64,000 bases of DNA from Microbacterium sp. W4I4. Its GTDB lineage: Bacteria > Actinomycetota > Actinomycetes > Actinomycetales > Microbacteriaceae. Of this stretch, positions 28,628 to 37,578 are shown one piece after another. The first letter of the stretch is position 1. Every line of letters begins with the position of its first letter. The stretch spans positions 3,720,001 through 3,784,000 of the forward strand of contig NZ_JAUSXT010000001.1 in NCBI RefSeq assembly GCF_030816235.1, given 5' to 3'. Under the pieces are notes generated by a model that was not told the DNA's origin, ran no database searches, and worked only from the letters and a program-made list of their open reading frames with translations. A program made the translations under genes and the position numbers.

Positions 28628-28692
28628 GCTTCGACGGGCTCAGCGACCCAAAGCTCAGCGACTCAAGATTGGGTCCCTGAGCCTGTCGAAGG
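28628..28692. repeat. Inverted pair of CTTCGACAGGCTCAGG-type repeats, likely bidirectional terminator
   Basis: Two 22-base arms (28628-28649 and 28671-28692) are near-exact inverted copies with three mismatches and a 21-base loop. They fill the gap between convergent lpdA and the biotin carboxylase gene. Single copies of the same motif occur at 42041-42061 and 52217-52238. As RNA this would be a long hairpin, suitable to end both transcripts. Confidence 0.8.
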
Positions 28693-28697
28693 GTCGG

Positions 28698-30467
28698 TCA
28701 GCTGATCGTGAGCAGCTGGTGCCCGGCCGAGACCGTGGTCCCGGCGGCGGCGCTGATGTTGCCGACCACGCCGTCCTTGTGCGCTTGCAGCGGCTGCTCC
28801 ATCTTCATGGCCTCGAGCACGACGACCAGGTCGCCCTTGACGACCTGCTGGCCCTCTTCGACGGCGACCTTGACGATCGTGGCCTGCATCGGCGACTTCA
28901 CGGCATCGCCGGAGGCCCCCGAGTTGGCGCCGCTGGCGTGCGTGCGTCGCGACGGCGGCACGGCCACAGGACGGCCCGCGGTGCCGGCGACCGACGCGGT
29001 CACGCGGTCGGGCAGGCTGACCTCGAGGCGGCGGCCACCGACCTCGACGACGACGGTGTGGCGGCCGGGCGCGACGGCCGGGTCGTCCAGCTCGCCGTCC
29101 CAGGCCGGGATGTCGTTGACGAACTCGGTCTCGATCCAGCGCGTGTACACGCCGAACCGGCCGTCCTCGGCGGTGAACGCGGCGTCGCGGACGACCTTGC
29201 GGTGGAACGGGAGGACGGTGGGCATGCCGGCGACCTCGAACTCGTCGAGGGCGCGGCGGGCGCGCTCCAGCGCCTGGGCCCGGTCGCGACCGGTGACGAT
29301 GATCTTCGCCAGCAGCGAGTCGAACGCGCCCGAGACGGTGTCGCCCGCGGTGACGCCGGAGTCCAGGCGCACGCCGGGTCCGCCGAACGTCTTGAAGATC
29401 TTGATCGGTCCCGGCTGGGGGAGGAACCCGCGGCCCGGGTCCTCGCCGTTGATGCGGAACTCGAAGGAGTGGCCGACCGGCGTCGGGTCGTCGTAGTCGA
29501 TGGTGCCGCCCGCGGCGATACGGAACTGTTCGCGCACCAGGTCTATGCCGGTGATCTCCTCGGAGACCGGGTGCTCGACCTGCAGGCGGGTGTTCACCTC
29601 GAGGAAGGACACGGTGCCGTCGGCGCCGATGAGGAACTCGCAGGTGCCAGCGCCGACGTAGCCGACCTCCTTGAGGATGGCCTTCGACGCGCTGTACAGC
29701 TGCGCGTTCTGCTCGTCGGTGAGGAACGGCGCCGGCGCCTCTTCGACGAGCTTCTGGTGGCGACGCTGCAGCGAGCAGTCCCGGGTGGAGATGACGACGA
29801 CGTTGCCGGAGGCATCCGCAAGGCACTGCGTCTCGACGTGACGGGGCTTGTCGAGGTACTTCTCGACGAAGCACTCGCCGCGGCCGAAGGCCGCAACGGC
29901 CTCACGAGTGGCCGACTCGAACATCTCGGCGACCTCGTCCAACTCGCGGGCGACCTTGAGCCCTCGCCCGCCGCCGCCGTACGCCGCCTTGATGGCGATC
30001 GGCAGACCGACCTCCTTCGCGAAGGCGACGACCTCTTCGGCGGTCTCGACCGGTCCGGGGGTTCCGGGGGCCAGGGGCGCACCGACCTTCTCGGCGACGT
30101 GACGCGCGGTCACCTTGTCACCGAGGGCCTCGATGGCCTCGGGCGACGGGCCGACCCAGATCATGCCCGCACCGATCACCGCGCGGGCGAAATCGGCGTT
30201 CTCGGCCAGGAACCCGTAACCGGGGTGCACGGCGTCGGCGCCGGAGCGGCGCGCGATCGACAGGATCTTGTCGATCTGCAGGTAGGTGTCGGCGCTCGTG
30301 GAGCCTTCGAGCGCGTAGGCCTCGTCGGCGAGGCGCGCGTGCATGGCGTCGCGGTCCTGGTCGGCGTACACGGCGACGGACGAGATCCCGGAGTCCTGAG
30401 CGGCACGGATGATGCGTACGGCGATCTCGCCGCGGTTGGCGATGAGGACCTTGGCGATAGCAGGCAT
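28698..30467 (-). CDS. Acyl-CoA carboxylase alpha subunit: biotin carboxylase with BCCP domain
   Basis: Carboxylates its own biotin using ATP and bicarbonate, for acetyl-, propionyl- or long-chain acyl-CoA carboxylation. The protein has 589 residues. The N-terminal domain begins [19 protein letters not shown]-grasp motifs include [13 protein letters not shown], then the active-site segments [16 protein letters not shown] and [12 protein letters not shown]. After a BT-like linker (about 440-510), the C-terminal biotinyl domain has EAMKME with Lys555 as the biotin site. ATG 30467 is chosen over the longer frame because TAGGCT lies 7 bases upstream. It pairs with the beta and epsilon genes at 35670-37474. 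Confidence 0.95.
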   Translation of the reverse strand: MPAIAKVLIANRGEIAVRIIRAAQDSGISSVAVYADQDRDAMHARLADEAYALEGSTSADTYLQIDKILSIARRSGADAVHPGYGFLAENADFARAVIGAGMIWVGPSPEAIEALGDKVTARHVAEKVGAPLAPGTPGPVETAEEVVAFAKEVGLPIAIKAAYGGGGRGLKVARELDEVAEMFESATREAVAAFGRGECFVEKYLDKPRHVETQCLADASGNVVVISTRDCSLQRRHQKLVEEAPAPFLTDEQNAQLYSASKAILKEVGYVGAGTCEFLIGADGTVSFLEVNTRLQVEHPVSEEITGIDLVREQFRIAAGGTIDYDDPTPVGHSFEFRINGEDPGRGFLPQPGPIKIFKTFGGPGVRLDSGVTAGDTVSGAFDSLLAKIIVTGRDRAQALERARRALDEFEVAGMPTVLPFHRKVVRDAAFTAEDGRFGVYTRWIETEFVNDIPAWDGELDDPAVAPGRHTVVVEVGGRRLEVSLPDRVTASVAGTAGRPVAVPPSRRTHASGANSGASGDAVKSPMQATIVKVAVEEGQQVVKGDLVVVLEAMKMEQPLQAHKDGVVGNISAAAGTTVSAGHQLLTIS

Positions 30468-30474
30468 GGGTTTC

Positions 30475-30480
30475 AGCCTA
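30475..30480 (-). promoter_or_regulatory. Candidate -10 box of the biotin carboxylase gene (leaderless)
   Basis: TAGGCT on the minus strand ends 7 bases before ATG 30467; no ribosome site is seen. Confidence 0.5.
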
Positions 30481-30558
30481 GCGAGTGCCGGGCCGATCCT
30501 TTTGACGACTCTCGACAAGAAATCCGCGAAAGTGTGGTCCGGACCGCATGAATCGTGG

Positions 30559-31206
30559 TCAGTGTGACGTCCACAGCTCCGTCCAGGTCACGCCGAGCTC
30601 GATGGCCAGTGAGCGCAGCGTGGACAGCGACATGCCGACCACCGTGGACGGGTCGCCCTCGACGCGGGTGATGAACGCGCCGCCCAGGCTGTCGACGGTG
30701 AAGGCACCTGCGACGAGCAGCGGTTCGCCGCTGGCCACGTAGGCGTCGATCTCGGCATCCGTCACGTCCGACGCGAACGTGACGCTCGCCTCGGCGACGC
30801 GGGCAGCCTCGACGGGCGCCGCGTCCGGGCGCACCCGGAACACGCTGTGCCCGGAGTGCAGCACGCCGGTCGCGCCCCGCATCCTCTCCCAGCGCTCCCG
30901 CGCGGCCTCGGCGGTGTACGGCTTGCCGTACACGCGGCCGTCCATGGCGAACATCGAGTCGCCGCCGATGACGATGCCGTCGAAGTCCGGATGCTGAGCG
31001 GCCAGCCGCCCGACGACATCCGCGGCCTTCGCCCTGGCCAGCAGGAGCACGAGCTCCTCGGGCGTCAGCGGAGCACCGCGCTCGGCCTCGGCGGTGGCAC
31101 CCACGGCATCCTCGTCCACCCCGGGGGAGAGGATCAGCGGCTCGATTCCGGCCTGCCGCAGCAGCATGAGACGGGCGGGGGACGTGGATGCCAGGCAGAC
31201 GCGCAT
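30559..31206 (-). CDS. maf: Maf-family nucleoside triphosphate pyrophosphatase
   Basis: House-cleaning pyrophosphatase that removes non-canonical or modified pyrimidine/purine NTPs, also linked to septum control. It has 215 residues. The family start [16 protein letters not shown] is intact, then GVDEDA, the basic-loop Lys in LARAKA, and [16 protein letters not shown], which includes the catalytic Asp. [13 protein letters not shown] is the C-terminal conserved block. It is divergent from the RNA methyltransferase gene, 34 bp away. A TAGCGT box lies 6 bases upstream. Confidence 0.94.
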   Translation of the reverse strand: MRVCLASTSPARLMLLRQAGIEPLILSPGVDEDAVGATAEAERGAPLTPEELVLLLARAKAADVVGRLAAQHPDFDGIVIGGDSMFAMDGRVYGKPYTAEAARERWERMRGATGVLHSGHSVFRVRPDAAPVEAARVAEASVTFASDVTDAEIDAYVASGEPLLVAGAFTVDSLGGAFITRVEGDPSTVVGMSLSTLRSLAIELGVTWTELWTSH

Positions 31207-31212
31207 GATTCC

Positions 31213-31218
31213 ACGCTA
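31213..31218 (-). promoter_or_regulatory. Candidate -10 box of maf (leaderless)
   Basis: TAGCGT on the minus strand lies 6 bases before ATG 31206. Confidence 0.45.
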
Positions 31219-31240
31219 TCCGGTGTGGGATCCTGGAAGG

Positions 31241-32449
31241 ATGACCTCCTCGCAGCTCACGCTGGACCTCGACATCACCGGCATCGCGCACGGCGGCACG
31301 TTCATCGCCCGCCATGAAGGGCGGGTCGTCTTCGTGCCGGACGCCATCCCCGGCGAGCGGGTGCGGGTGCGCATCGCCGATCCCGGCTCGGATGCCGACG
31401 CCAAGCGCTTCTGGCGCGCCGAGACCCTCGAGGTGCTCGAGGCGTCGCCGCACCGTCGCCCGCACGTGTGGGCGGAGGCCGACGTGTCGCGCGCGCCGGA
31501 GGACCGCGTGGGCGGAGCCGACCTCGGGCACATCGCGCTCGACGAGCAGCGGGTGCTGAAGCGCCGCGTGCTGCAGGAGGCGCTGGACAAGTTCGCGGGC
31601 CCCGGCATCGAGGCGCCCGAGGTGAAGGCCGTGGACGGCGGCGACGGCACCGGATGGCGCACGCGCGTCTCGCTGCACGTCGACGCCGACGGACATGTCG
31701 GACCGTTCGCAGCCCGGAGCCACCGCGTGATCGACGTGGCCACGATGCCGCTGGCGCGCGCCGCCGTCGCCGAGGCGGCCTTCGCACTGCGTGCGCAGAA
31801 GCCCGGCCGGGTGGATCTCGTCGAACCCGCAGACGGACGGGTGCGGGTGCTGCCCCGGCCCGAGGGTGCACGCCGCGGCAGGCAGGAGACGATCTTCGAG
31901 GTCGCCGGCGGCCGGCGGTTCGCCGTGGATGCGAACGGGTTCTGGCAGGTGCATCCGCACGCCGCCGAGACGCTGCAGAACGCAGTGGCCGACGTGGTCG
32001 CCGGCCGGATCGATCCGGATGCCACGCACTTCGACCTGTACGGCGGCGTCGGATTGTTCGCGGCCACGCTGGGCCAGTACGGCGCCGGCGACATCGTCAC
32101 CGTCGAATCCGACCGCCGCGCCACGGAGCACGCCAGCGCGAACCTGCAGGAGTTCGACGCGCACCCCGTGACCGCGCGGGTGGACCGCTTCCTCGCGGGC
32201 CTGCCGGACACCACGCGGGCCGGCGCGATCGTGCTGGACCCGCCGCGCGCCGGCGCGGGGCGCGAGGTGGTCGAGTCGATCCACGCGCTGAACCCGGAGG
32301 CCGTCGTCTACGTGGCCTGCGATCCGGTCGCCCTCGCGCGGGATCTGGGCACGTTCCGCGGGCTGGGGTGGAAGGCCGAATCGGTGAGCGCGTTCGACCT
32401 GTTCCCGCACTCGCACCATTTCGAGGCCGTCGCCCTGCTGACCCGCTGA
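31241..32449 (+). CDS. TRAM-domain class I SAM-dependent RNA methyltransferase (RlmD/TrmA-like)
   Basis: Predicted 5-methyluridine methyltransferase for rRNA or tRNA, 402 residues. A TRAM RNA-binding domain is at about 1-65. The SAM motif HFDLYGGVGLFAATLG is near residue 265. IVLDPPRAGAG is the second catalytic motif, and the nucleophilic Cys is in VVYVACDPVALARDL. In RlmD a [4Fe-4S] cluster is bound by four Cys after the TRAM region. Here the matching stretch has His and Asp instead (PHRRPHVWAEADVS), so no cluster is expected. ATG 31241 directly follows GGAAGG. Confidence 0.88.
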   Translation: MTSSQLTLDLDITGIAHGGTFIARHEGRVVFVPDAIPGERVRVRIADPGSDADAKRFWRAETLEVLEASPHRRPHVWAEADVSRAPEDRVGGADLGHIALDEQRVLKRRVLQEALDKFAGPGIEAPEVKAVDGGDGTGWRTRVSLHVDADGHVGPFAARSHRVIDVATMPLARAAVAEAAFALRAQKPGRVDLVEPADGRVRVLPRPEGARRGRQETIFEVAGGRRFAVDANGFWQVHPHAAETLQNAVADVVAGRIDPDATHFDLYGGVGLFAATLGQYGAGDIVTVESDRRATEHASANLQEFDAHPVTARVDRFLAGLPDTTRAGAIVLDPPRAGAGREVVESIHALNPEAVVYVACDPVALARDLGTFRGLGWKAESVSAFDLFPHSHHFEAVALLTR

Positions 32450-32483
32450 TGCGGCCCGCGGCTGACGGCGCCGCGGCGCGCAG

Positions 32484-32489
32484 TAGGCT
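32484..32489 (+). promoter_or_regulatory. Candidate -10 box of the response regulator operon (leaderless)
   Basis: TAGGCT stands 6 bases before ATG 32496. It would drive the three-gene signalling operon. Confidence 0.5.
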
Positions 32490-32495
32490 GGCGGC

Positions 32496-33155
32496 ATGAG
32501 CACCGTCGCCCTCATCGACGACCACGAATCGGTCCGTCTGGGACTCGAGGCCGCCTGTCTGCGCGACGGCGAGCAGAAGGTCGTCTTCTCCGGCGCCACC
32601 GTCAAGGAGTACCTGACGTGGCGTTCTGCGACGGGGGCGCCACCCGCAGAGGTGGTGCTGCTGGATCTCACGCTGGGCGACGGCACCACCGTCACTGAGA
32701 ACGTCGCGACGCTCGCGGCCGACGGTGCCAGCGTCGTCATCCACAGCGTCGCCGACCGGCCCGCTGCTGTGCGCGAAGCGCTGGTGGCGGGTGCAGTCGG
32801 CGTGGTCAGCAAGTCGTCGGCGCTGGATGACGTGCTGGATGCCATCCGCACGGTCGCCCGTGGTGAGGCGCTGAACAACGTGGACTGGGCCAGCGCCGTG
32901 GACGGCGACCGAGACTTCGCCGACGCCCAGCTCTCCACACGGGAACGCGAGGTGCTGCGGCTGTACGCTGCCGGTCTGCCGTTGAAGTCGGTGGCCGAGC
33001 GCCTGGGCGTGGCCTACTCCACGGCGAAGGAGAACATCACCCGCATCCGGGTGAAGTACGTCGACGTCGGGCGTCCTGCGCCGACCAAGGTCGACCTGCT
33101 GCGCCGTGCGATGGAGGACGGCATCGTGGCCCCGGATGGGGTGTCGAGTGCCTGA
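32496..33155 (+). CDS. NarL-type response regulator
   Basis: Two-component response regulator of 219 residues. The receiver domain is at 1-125, with the acidic pair Asp8-Asp9, phosphoacceptor Asp57 in VVLLDLTLGD, Ser in place of Thr in VVIHSVAD, and Lys in GVVSKSSA. A LuxR-type DNA-binding domain is at about 145-205, with STREREVLRLYAAGLPLKSVA and a recognition-helix region GVAYSTAKENITRIRVKY. The stop overlaps the histidine kinase GTG by 8 bases. The target genes are unknown. Confidence 0.93.
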   Translation: MSTVALIDDHESVRLGLEAACLRDGEQKVVFSGATVKEYLTWRSATGAPPAEVVLLDLTLGDGTTVTENVATLAADGASVVIHSVADRPAAVREALVAGAVGVVSKSSALDDVLDAIRTVARGEALNNVDWASAVDGDRDFADAQLSTREREVLRLYAAGLPLKSVAERLGVAYSTAKENITRIRVKYVDVGRPAPTKVDLLRRAMEDGIVAPDGVSSA

Positions 33156-34380
33156 GACCCGCAGCATCCGCGAGGCGTGGAGCAACATCCCGTCGCCCGG
33201 TGAAGTGGGAGTGGGGCTGGAACGGTTCACCGGACAGCGCATGGAGCGCATCCTCGCCGTCGTGGGTGCGATCGGATCGGCCGCGCTGGGCGCGCAGGCC
33301 ATGCTCAGCGCGATCAGCCGGCTGCAGAAGCTGGATGGCCCGCACCTGGCGATCATGATCATGGTGTTCGGCCCCCTGGTGTGGATGATCCTGGCCTGCG
33401 TGACGGGACGCTGGGTGAAGCAGGCCGCGGGGACGTTCGCGGTCGTCTACGTACTGGCGCTGCTGCTGTGGCCGTCCGTGGTCGAGCGCACGCTGTCGGA
33501 GGCCGCCAGCCAGCCGTGGATCTTCTTCCTGGTGAACATCGGCGTGATCGCGGCGATGCTGGCTTTCGTGCCGAAGCTGCAGCTCGCCTGGGCGCTCGGT
33601 CTGCCCCTGATCTACGGATACGTGCGGCTCGCGCAGGGCGACTTCACGCAGAGCTACTGGATCACGACGGCCTTCGACGTGTCGTTCACGCTCATCCTCG
33701 GAACGGTGATCGTCTCGCTGGCGTGGATGTTCCGTCAGGTGGCCGGCGGAGTCGACGAGGCCAGATCCCGAGCGGTGGAGTCGTATGCGGCCGCAGCTGC
33801 GGCATCCGCCTCGGAGGAGGAGCGCGTGGCGATGGCCGCGCTCATGCACGACAGCGTGCTGGCGGCGCTGATCGCCGCCGAGCGCGCCGACAGCGAGCGC
33901 GAGCGCACGCTGGCCGTCGCGATGGCCAGAGAGGCGCTGACCCGACTCGCGAACACCGAGGCGTCGATCGCGCAGGAGGGCAGCGACGAGCCCGTGCACC
34001 GCTCGCAGATCGTCGCCGAGCTGCGACGCACGCTCTCGGAGCAGGGTGCGGATGCGGTGGTCGAGGAACGCGGTGCTCCGACGGAGGTGCCTGGCCGTGT
34101 GGCCAGGGCGATCGTGCTCGCCGCCCGCCAGGCGATCGGCAACGCGCTCGCGCACGCCGGCGGCCACGGGCTGCATGTGGTGGTGGAGTCATCGGGAGCG
34201 GATCGGCTCACCGTGCTGGTTCTGGATGCCGGGCCCGGATTCGATCAGGGTGCCATCGGTGAGGACCGGCTCGGCATCCGCGCGTCGATCGTGGCGCGGA
34301 TGGCGGCGGTCGCGGGCACATCCGAGATCAGATCGGATGCCACCGGCACGACCGTCGAGCTCAGGTGGGAGCCGTCATGA
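33148..34380 (+). CDS. Membrane sensor histidine kinase
   Basis: Partner kinase of the response regulator, 410 residues from GTG 33148. The N-terminal half has about 5-6 membrane spans (35-200). The dimerisation/phosphoacceptor segment ERVAMAALMHDSVLAALIAAE has the HisKA_3-type His-Asp. The HATPase_c domain at about 300-408 has the N-box region QAIGNALAHAGG and G-box VLDAGPGFD. The usual Glu before the N-box Asn is Gln here (ARQAIGNAL). There is no extracellular sensor domain, so the signal may be membrane-borne. The next gene starts within its stop codon (ATGA). Confidence 0.9.
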   Translation: MPETRSIREAWSNIPSPGEVGVGLERFTGQRMERILAVVGAIGSAALGAQAMLSAISRLQKLDGPHLAIMIMVFGPLVWMILACVTGRWVKQAAGTFAVVYVLALLLWPSVVERTLSEAASQPWIFFLVNIGVIAAMLAFVPKLQLAWALGLPLIYGYVRLAQGDFTQSYWITTAFDVSFTLILGTVIVSLAWMFRQVAGGVDEARSRAVESYAAAAAASASEEERVAMAALMHDSVLAALIAAERADSERERTLAVAMAREALTRLANTEASIAQEGSDEPVHRSQIVAELRRTLSEQGADAVVEERGAPTEVPGRVARAIVLAARQAIGNALAHAGGHGLHVVVESSGADRLTVLVLDAGPGFDQGAIGEDRLGIRASIVARMAAVAGTSEIRSDATGTTVELRWEPS

Positions 34381-35378
34381 GGCGCAGCGTCCGCAGCATC
34401 ACCACAGCCTTGGCCCTCGGCTTCGCGCTGTACTTCGCCGCGCGCGCGATCTGGTGGATCGAACAGCCCCGCGGGCCGCTGTTCATGGTCGCCGCGATCG
34501 TGCTCTACCTGGCGGCCATCCTCACCGCGGTGCTGTCGTCGCGGGCGGGGACGGTGCGGATGCCGATCGCCGCAGCGGTGCTCGCCCTGATCGCGAGCGC
34601 GGCAGTGCCGACGCTGGTGACGCTGGCCCTGGATCCGGGCATGCGGGGCGCGCCGTTCGCGACCTGGTACATCGGGGCGATCGGGCTGCTCGCGGTCATC
34701 TGCATCGTGCGGCGCAATCCGCTGATCGGATGGATCATGCTGGTCATCTTGATCGCCGCGGCCTCGGTCTCCTTGGGGATGGGCGAGGCGTTCACGCTGG
34801 GGCTGGTCGGCTCGATCACGTGGGTGGTCGTGGCCCAGCTGCTGGTGCTGTTCTGGGATCGCGCGGTGCGTGACACCGAGCGTCTGGCGGACATCCAGCG
34901 GGCGGTGTCGGCCTGGCATGCCACGCAGCTGGTGCGTCAGCGCGAGCGGCGCGTGCGGGCGCAGCGGGCGCTGGCGATCGCCGGCCCGCTGCTGACGCGC
35001 ACGGTGGCCGCGCACGGTGCTCTCACGGCGCAGGAGCGGCTCGAGGCCCGGCTGGCGGAGGGCACCATGCGGGACGAGTTGCGGGGCGCGAGCCTGCTCA
35101 ACGATTCGGTGCGCCAGGCGATCTCGGATGCCAGGGTGCGCGGCGCCGTGGTGACGGTGTTCGACGAGGGCGGACTGGAGGGCACCGAGGAGGAGCGCCT
35201 CAATGAGATCCGCGATGAGCTCGCCGAGGTGCTGGCGAAGGTGCGCTCGAACCGGGTGATCATCCGGGCGGGCCGCGATGACGAGATCGCTGTGACCGTG
35301 GTGGGACGCGAGGCCGGTGGCGCGCACGACGACGACACCGTGGATCTGTGGCACGCGATCCGTCGCGTCGCGGACTGA
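34377..35378 (+). CDS. Six-span membrane protein of unknown function, coupled to the two-component genes
   Basis: Protein of 333 residues translated from an ATGA overlap with the kinase gene. The first 165 residues form about six membrane spans, as in a kinase sensor module. The cytoplasmic part (170-333) has a basic helix (VRQRERRVRAQR), then helical segments with AEGTMRDELRGASLLNDSVRQAI, and a short beta-rich tail (VVTVFDEGG, RVIIRAGRDDEIAVTVVG). No His-box, N-box or G-box of a kinase is visible. It may be an accessory sensor that modulates the kinase; no named family is recognised. Confidence 0.8.
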   Translation: MRRSVRSITTALALGFALYFAARAIWWIEQPRGPLFMVAAIVLYLAAILTAVLSSRAGTVRMPIAAAVLALIASAAVPTLVTLALDPGMRGAPFATWYIGAIGLLAVICIVRRNPLIGWIMLVILIAAASVSLGMGEAFTLGLVGSITWVVVAQLLVLFWDRAVRDTERLADIQRAVSAWHATQLVRQRERRVRAQRALAIAGPLLTRTVAAHGALTAQERLEARLAEGTMRDELRGASLLNDSVRQAISDARVRGAVVTVFDEGGLEGTEEERLNEIRDELAEVLAKVRSNRVIIRAGRDDEIAVTVVGREAGGAHDDDTVDLWHAIRRVAD

Positions 35379-35412
35379 ATCGCCGAGCCCTGCCTGGGCG
35401 GGGAGGAGAGTG

Positions 35413-35445
35413 GGCGAGGGGCGGCGAAGCCGCCCGCCCCTCGCC
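35413..35445 (+). terminator. Terminator of the signalling operon
   Basis: GGCGAGGG pairs with CCCTCGCC, and an inner GCGGC-GAA-GCCGC stem extends it with a small bulge. It lies 35 bases after the last gene of the two-component operon. Confidence 0.65.
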
Positions 35446-35615
35446 AGCGCGAGACAGTTACCCGAAAACTGCCCGCAAGGGGGCGGTACTGCGTCTGTCT
35501 ACCCTGGGACAGAGCAGCCGCCTAACGCGAAGCGTTGGTATCAGTCTGGCGACTGTCAAGAATTCTGTCTGTAGGTATTTCGGGGGACAGCCTTTTGGCC
35601 ATCGGCCACGTCCCT
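35446..35615. other. Non-coding gap between converging operons
   Basis: With the repeats beside it, this is the longest gene-free stretch of the window (about 290 bp from 35379 to 35669). It is less GC-rich than its surroundings. It holds small hairpins (TCTGTC with GACAGA at about 35495-35515; AACGC with GCGTT at about 35524-35536) and two copies of CTTTTGGCCAT 22 bases apart (35592-35602 and 35614-35624). On the minus strand a TTGACA occurs at about 35558 with no clear -10. No gene was found. Confidence 0.5.
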
Positions 35616-35675
35616 TTTGGCCATTCAGCCTTTGACTGTTCAGCCGGTGGCTGTTCAGTCTGTGGCTGTTCAGCC
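35616..35675 (-). repeat. Four 15-bp tandem repeats at the end of the epsilon-subunit gene
   Basis: Read on the minus strand, the imperfect units are GGCTGAACAGCCACA, GACTGAACAGCCACC, GGCTGAACAGTCAAA and GGCTGAATGGCCAAA. The first contains the stop codon of the epsilon-subunit gene. Because the unit is 15 bp, each copy puts a TGA in the same frame, giving four stops in a row. Confidence 0.85.
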
Positions 35676-35888
35676 GGAGAAGCGGCCCCACGGGATGTCA
35701 CGGCGCAGCGGCTTGCGCAGGCCGCGCTGCGTGCGCTGCCAGACCGAGATGTGCTTCTCGTCGGCGACGGCTTCGTCGGTCTCGCGCACGTACGCGTCGC
35801 TGACGACCGCGAGGAGCGCTGCCAGCTCTTCTTCATTGGGGGTGCCGCGGACGATCTCGATGCGCGGCGTGTCGTCGGCCTCGGTCAC
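35670..35888 (-). CDS. Acyl-CoA carboxylase epsilon subunit
   Basis: Small actinobacterial protein (72 residues) that helps the alpha and beta subunits assemble. Its features fit the family: an acidic N-terminus, a helix in which [15 protein letters not shown] is the conserved core, and a C-terminal WGRF ending found in many epsilon proteins. GTG 35888 overlaps the beta-subunit stop (GTGA). The stop falls inside the first unit of a 15-bp tandem repeat. Confidence 0.88.
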   Translation of the reverse strand: MTEADDTPRIEIVRGTPNEEELAALLAVVSDAYVRETDEAVADEKHISVWQRTQRGLRKPLRRDIPWGRFSG

Positions 35889-37474
35889 AGCGGGATGTTC
35901 CCGTGCTTCTTGGGCGGCAGGTCGGCGCGCTTGCCCTTGAGGGCGCGCAGCGCCTTCGCGATCGACACGCGGGTGTTGGCGGGCTCGATGATGCCGTCGA
36001 TCTCACCGCGTTCGGCGGCGAGGAAGGGCGAGGTGACGCTGTAGGTGTACTCGTTGGCCAGGCGCGTGCGCACGGCGGCCACGTCCTCGCCGTTCTCCTC
36101 GGCCTTCTTGATCTCACCGCGGTAGAGGATGTTCACGGCGCCCTGGCCGCCCATGACGGCGATCTCGGCTGTCGGCCAGGCGAGGTTCACATCGGCGCCG
36201 AGCTGCTTGGAGCCCATCACGATGTAGGCGCCGCCGTATGCCTTGCGCAGGATGACCGTGACCAGCGGAACGGTGGCCTCGGCGTAGGCGTAGATGAGCT
36301 TCGCGCCGCGGCGGATGACGCCGGTCCATTCCTGGTCGGTCCCGGGCAGGTAGCCCGGGACATCGACGAGGGTGACGATCGGGATGGAGAACGCGTCGCA
36401 GAAGCGCACGAAGCGGCTGGCCTTCTCGCCTGCTTCGATGTTCAGGGTTCCGGCCATCTGCGAGGGCTGGTTGGCGATGATGCCGACGGAGCGGCCTTCC
36501 ACGCGGCCGAAGCCGATCACGATGTTCGGGGCGAACAGGGGCTGGACTTCGAGGAAATCGCCGGCGTCCACCACATGCTCGATGACGGTGTGGATGTCAT
36601 AGGGCTGGTTGGCGGAGTCGGGGATGATCGTGTTCAGTCGCTGGTCGGCATCCGTCGTCTCCCATTCGAACTCGGAGGCGTAGTCCGGCAGCTCGGCCAT
36701 GTTGTTGTCGGGGAGGAAGCTGAGCAGCGAGCGCGCGTAGTCGATCGCGTCGTCCTCGTCGGAGGCGAGGTAGTGTGCGACGCCCGAGCGGGTGTTGTGC
36801 GTGTAGGCGCCGCCGAGCTCCTCCATGCCGACGTCCTCGCCGGTGACGGTCTTGATGACGTCGGGGCCGGTGACGAACATCTGGCTGGTCTTGTCGACCA
36901 TGATGACGAAGTCGGTGAGGGCGGGGCCGTAGACGGCGCCACCGGCGGCCGGTCCCATGATGATGGAGATCTGCGGGATGACGCCCGAGGAGCGGGTGTT
37001 CATCTTGAAGATCTCGCCGTACTTGCTGAGGGCGAGGACGCCCTCCTGGATGCGGGCTCCGCCCGAGTCGAGGATGCCGACGACCGGCATGCCGCTGGTG
37101 AGGGCGAACTCCATGATCTTGATGATCTTGTCGCCGGAGACCTCGCCGAGCGAGCCGCCGAAAGTGGTGAAGTCCTGCGAGTAGACGGCGACGGTGCGGC
37201 CGTGGATGGTGCCGATGCCGGTGACGACGGAGTCGCCGTAGGGACGGTTGCGGTCCATGCCGAAGGCGGTGGTGCGGTGGCGCACGTACTCGTCGAACTC
37301 GACGAAGCTGCCGGTGTCGACGAGCATCTCGATGCGCTCGCGGGCGGTCATCTTGCCCTTGGCATGCTGCTTCTGCTGGGCGATCTTCTCGGGCTCGACG
37401 ACTGCTTCGTCGAATCGAGCGCGAAGGTCCGCGATCTTGGCGGCCGTGGTCGAGAGGTCAGGGGTGTCCGTCAC
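35885..37474 (-). CDS. pccB: Acyl-CoA (propionyl/acetyl-CoA) carboxylase beta subunit
   Basis: Carboxyltransferase that moves CO2 from carboxybiotin to acyl-CoA. It has 529 residues with N- and C-terminal crotonase-like halves. The acyl-CoA oxyanion-type segments are [28 protein letters not shown], and in the second half [14 protein letters not shown] and [17 protein letters not shown] 37474 is chosen because a minus-strand TAGGGT lies 7 bases before it; the frame upstream is not conserved-looking. It works with the epsilon product (overlapping gene) and the alpha subunit at 28698-30467. Confidence 0.95.
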   Translation of the reverse strand: MTDTPDLSTTAAKIADLRARFDEAVVEPEKIAQQKQHAKGKMTARERIEMLVDTGSFVEFDEYVRHRTTAFGMDRNRPYGDSVVTGIGTIHGRTVAVYSQDFTTFGGSLGEVSGDKIIKIMEFALTSGMPVVGILDSGGARIQEGVLALSKYGEIFKMNTRSSGVIPQISIIMGPAAGGAVYGPALTDFVIMVDKTSQMFVTGPDVIKTVTGEDVGMEELGGAYTHNTRSGVAHYLASDEDDAIDYARSLLSFLPDNNMAELPDYASEFEWETTDADQRLNTIIPDSANQPYDIHTVIEHVVDAGDFLEVQPLFAPNIVIGFGRVEGRSVGIIANQPSQMAGTLNIEAGEKASRFVRFCDAFSIPIVTLVDVPGYLPGTDQEWTGVIRRGAKLIYAYAEATVPLVTVILRKAYGGAYIVMGSKQLGADVNLAWPTAEIAVMGGQGAVNILYRGEIKKAEENGEDVAAVRTRLANEYTYSVTSPFLAAERGEIDGIIEPANTRVSIAKALRALKGKRADLPPKKHGNIPL

Positions 37475-37481
37475 GGATTCC

Positions 37482-37487
37482 ACCCTA
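37482..37487 (-). promoter_or_regulatory. Candidate -10 box of the carboxylase beta gene (leaderless)
   Basis: TAGGGT on the minus strand lies 7 bases before GTG 37474; no ribosome site is seen. Confidence 0.5.
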
Positions 37488-37578
37488 TCGTCGGGTGCGG
37501 CCGAGGCGTTGGACGACGTCCACAACGGGTTCGGGATTCCTTTGGTGGCAGGCGCAGTGCGGGCCGATCGTCACGATC

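Noticed and set aside
28663..29874. 403-residue minus-strand frame overlapping the biotin carboxylase gene
   Set aside because: A shifted frame of the carboxylase gene; its end is the repeat at 28628-28692.
35522..35836. Frame with PAEQ-like repeats overlapping the epsilon gene
   Set aside because: It is another reading of the 15-bp tandem repeats and of the epsilon gene; no independent start signal.
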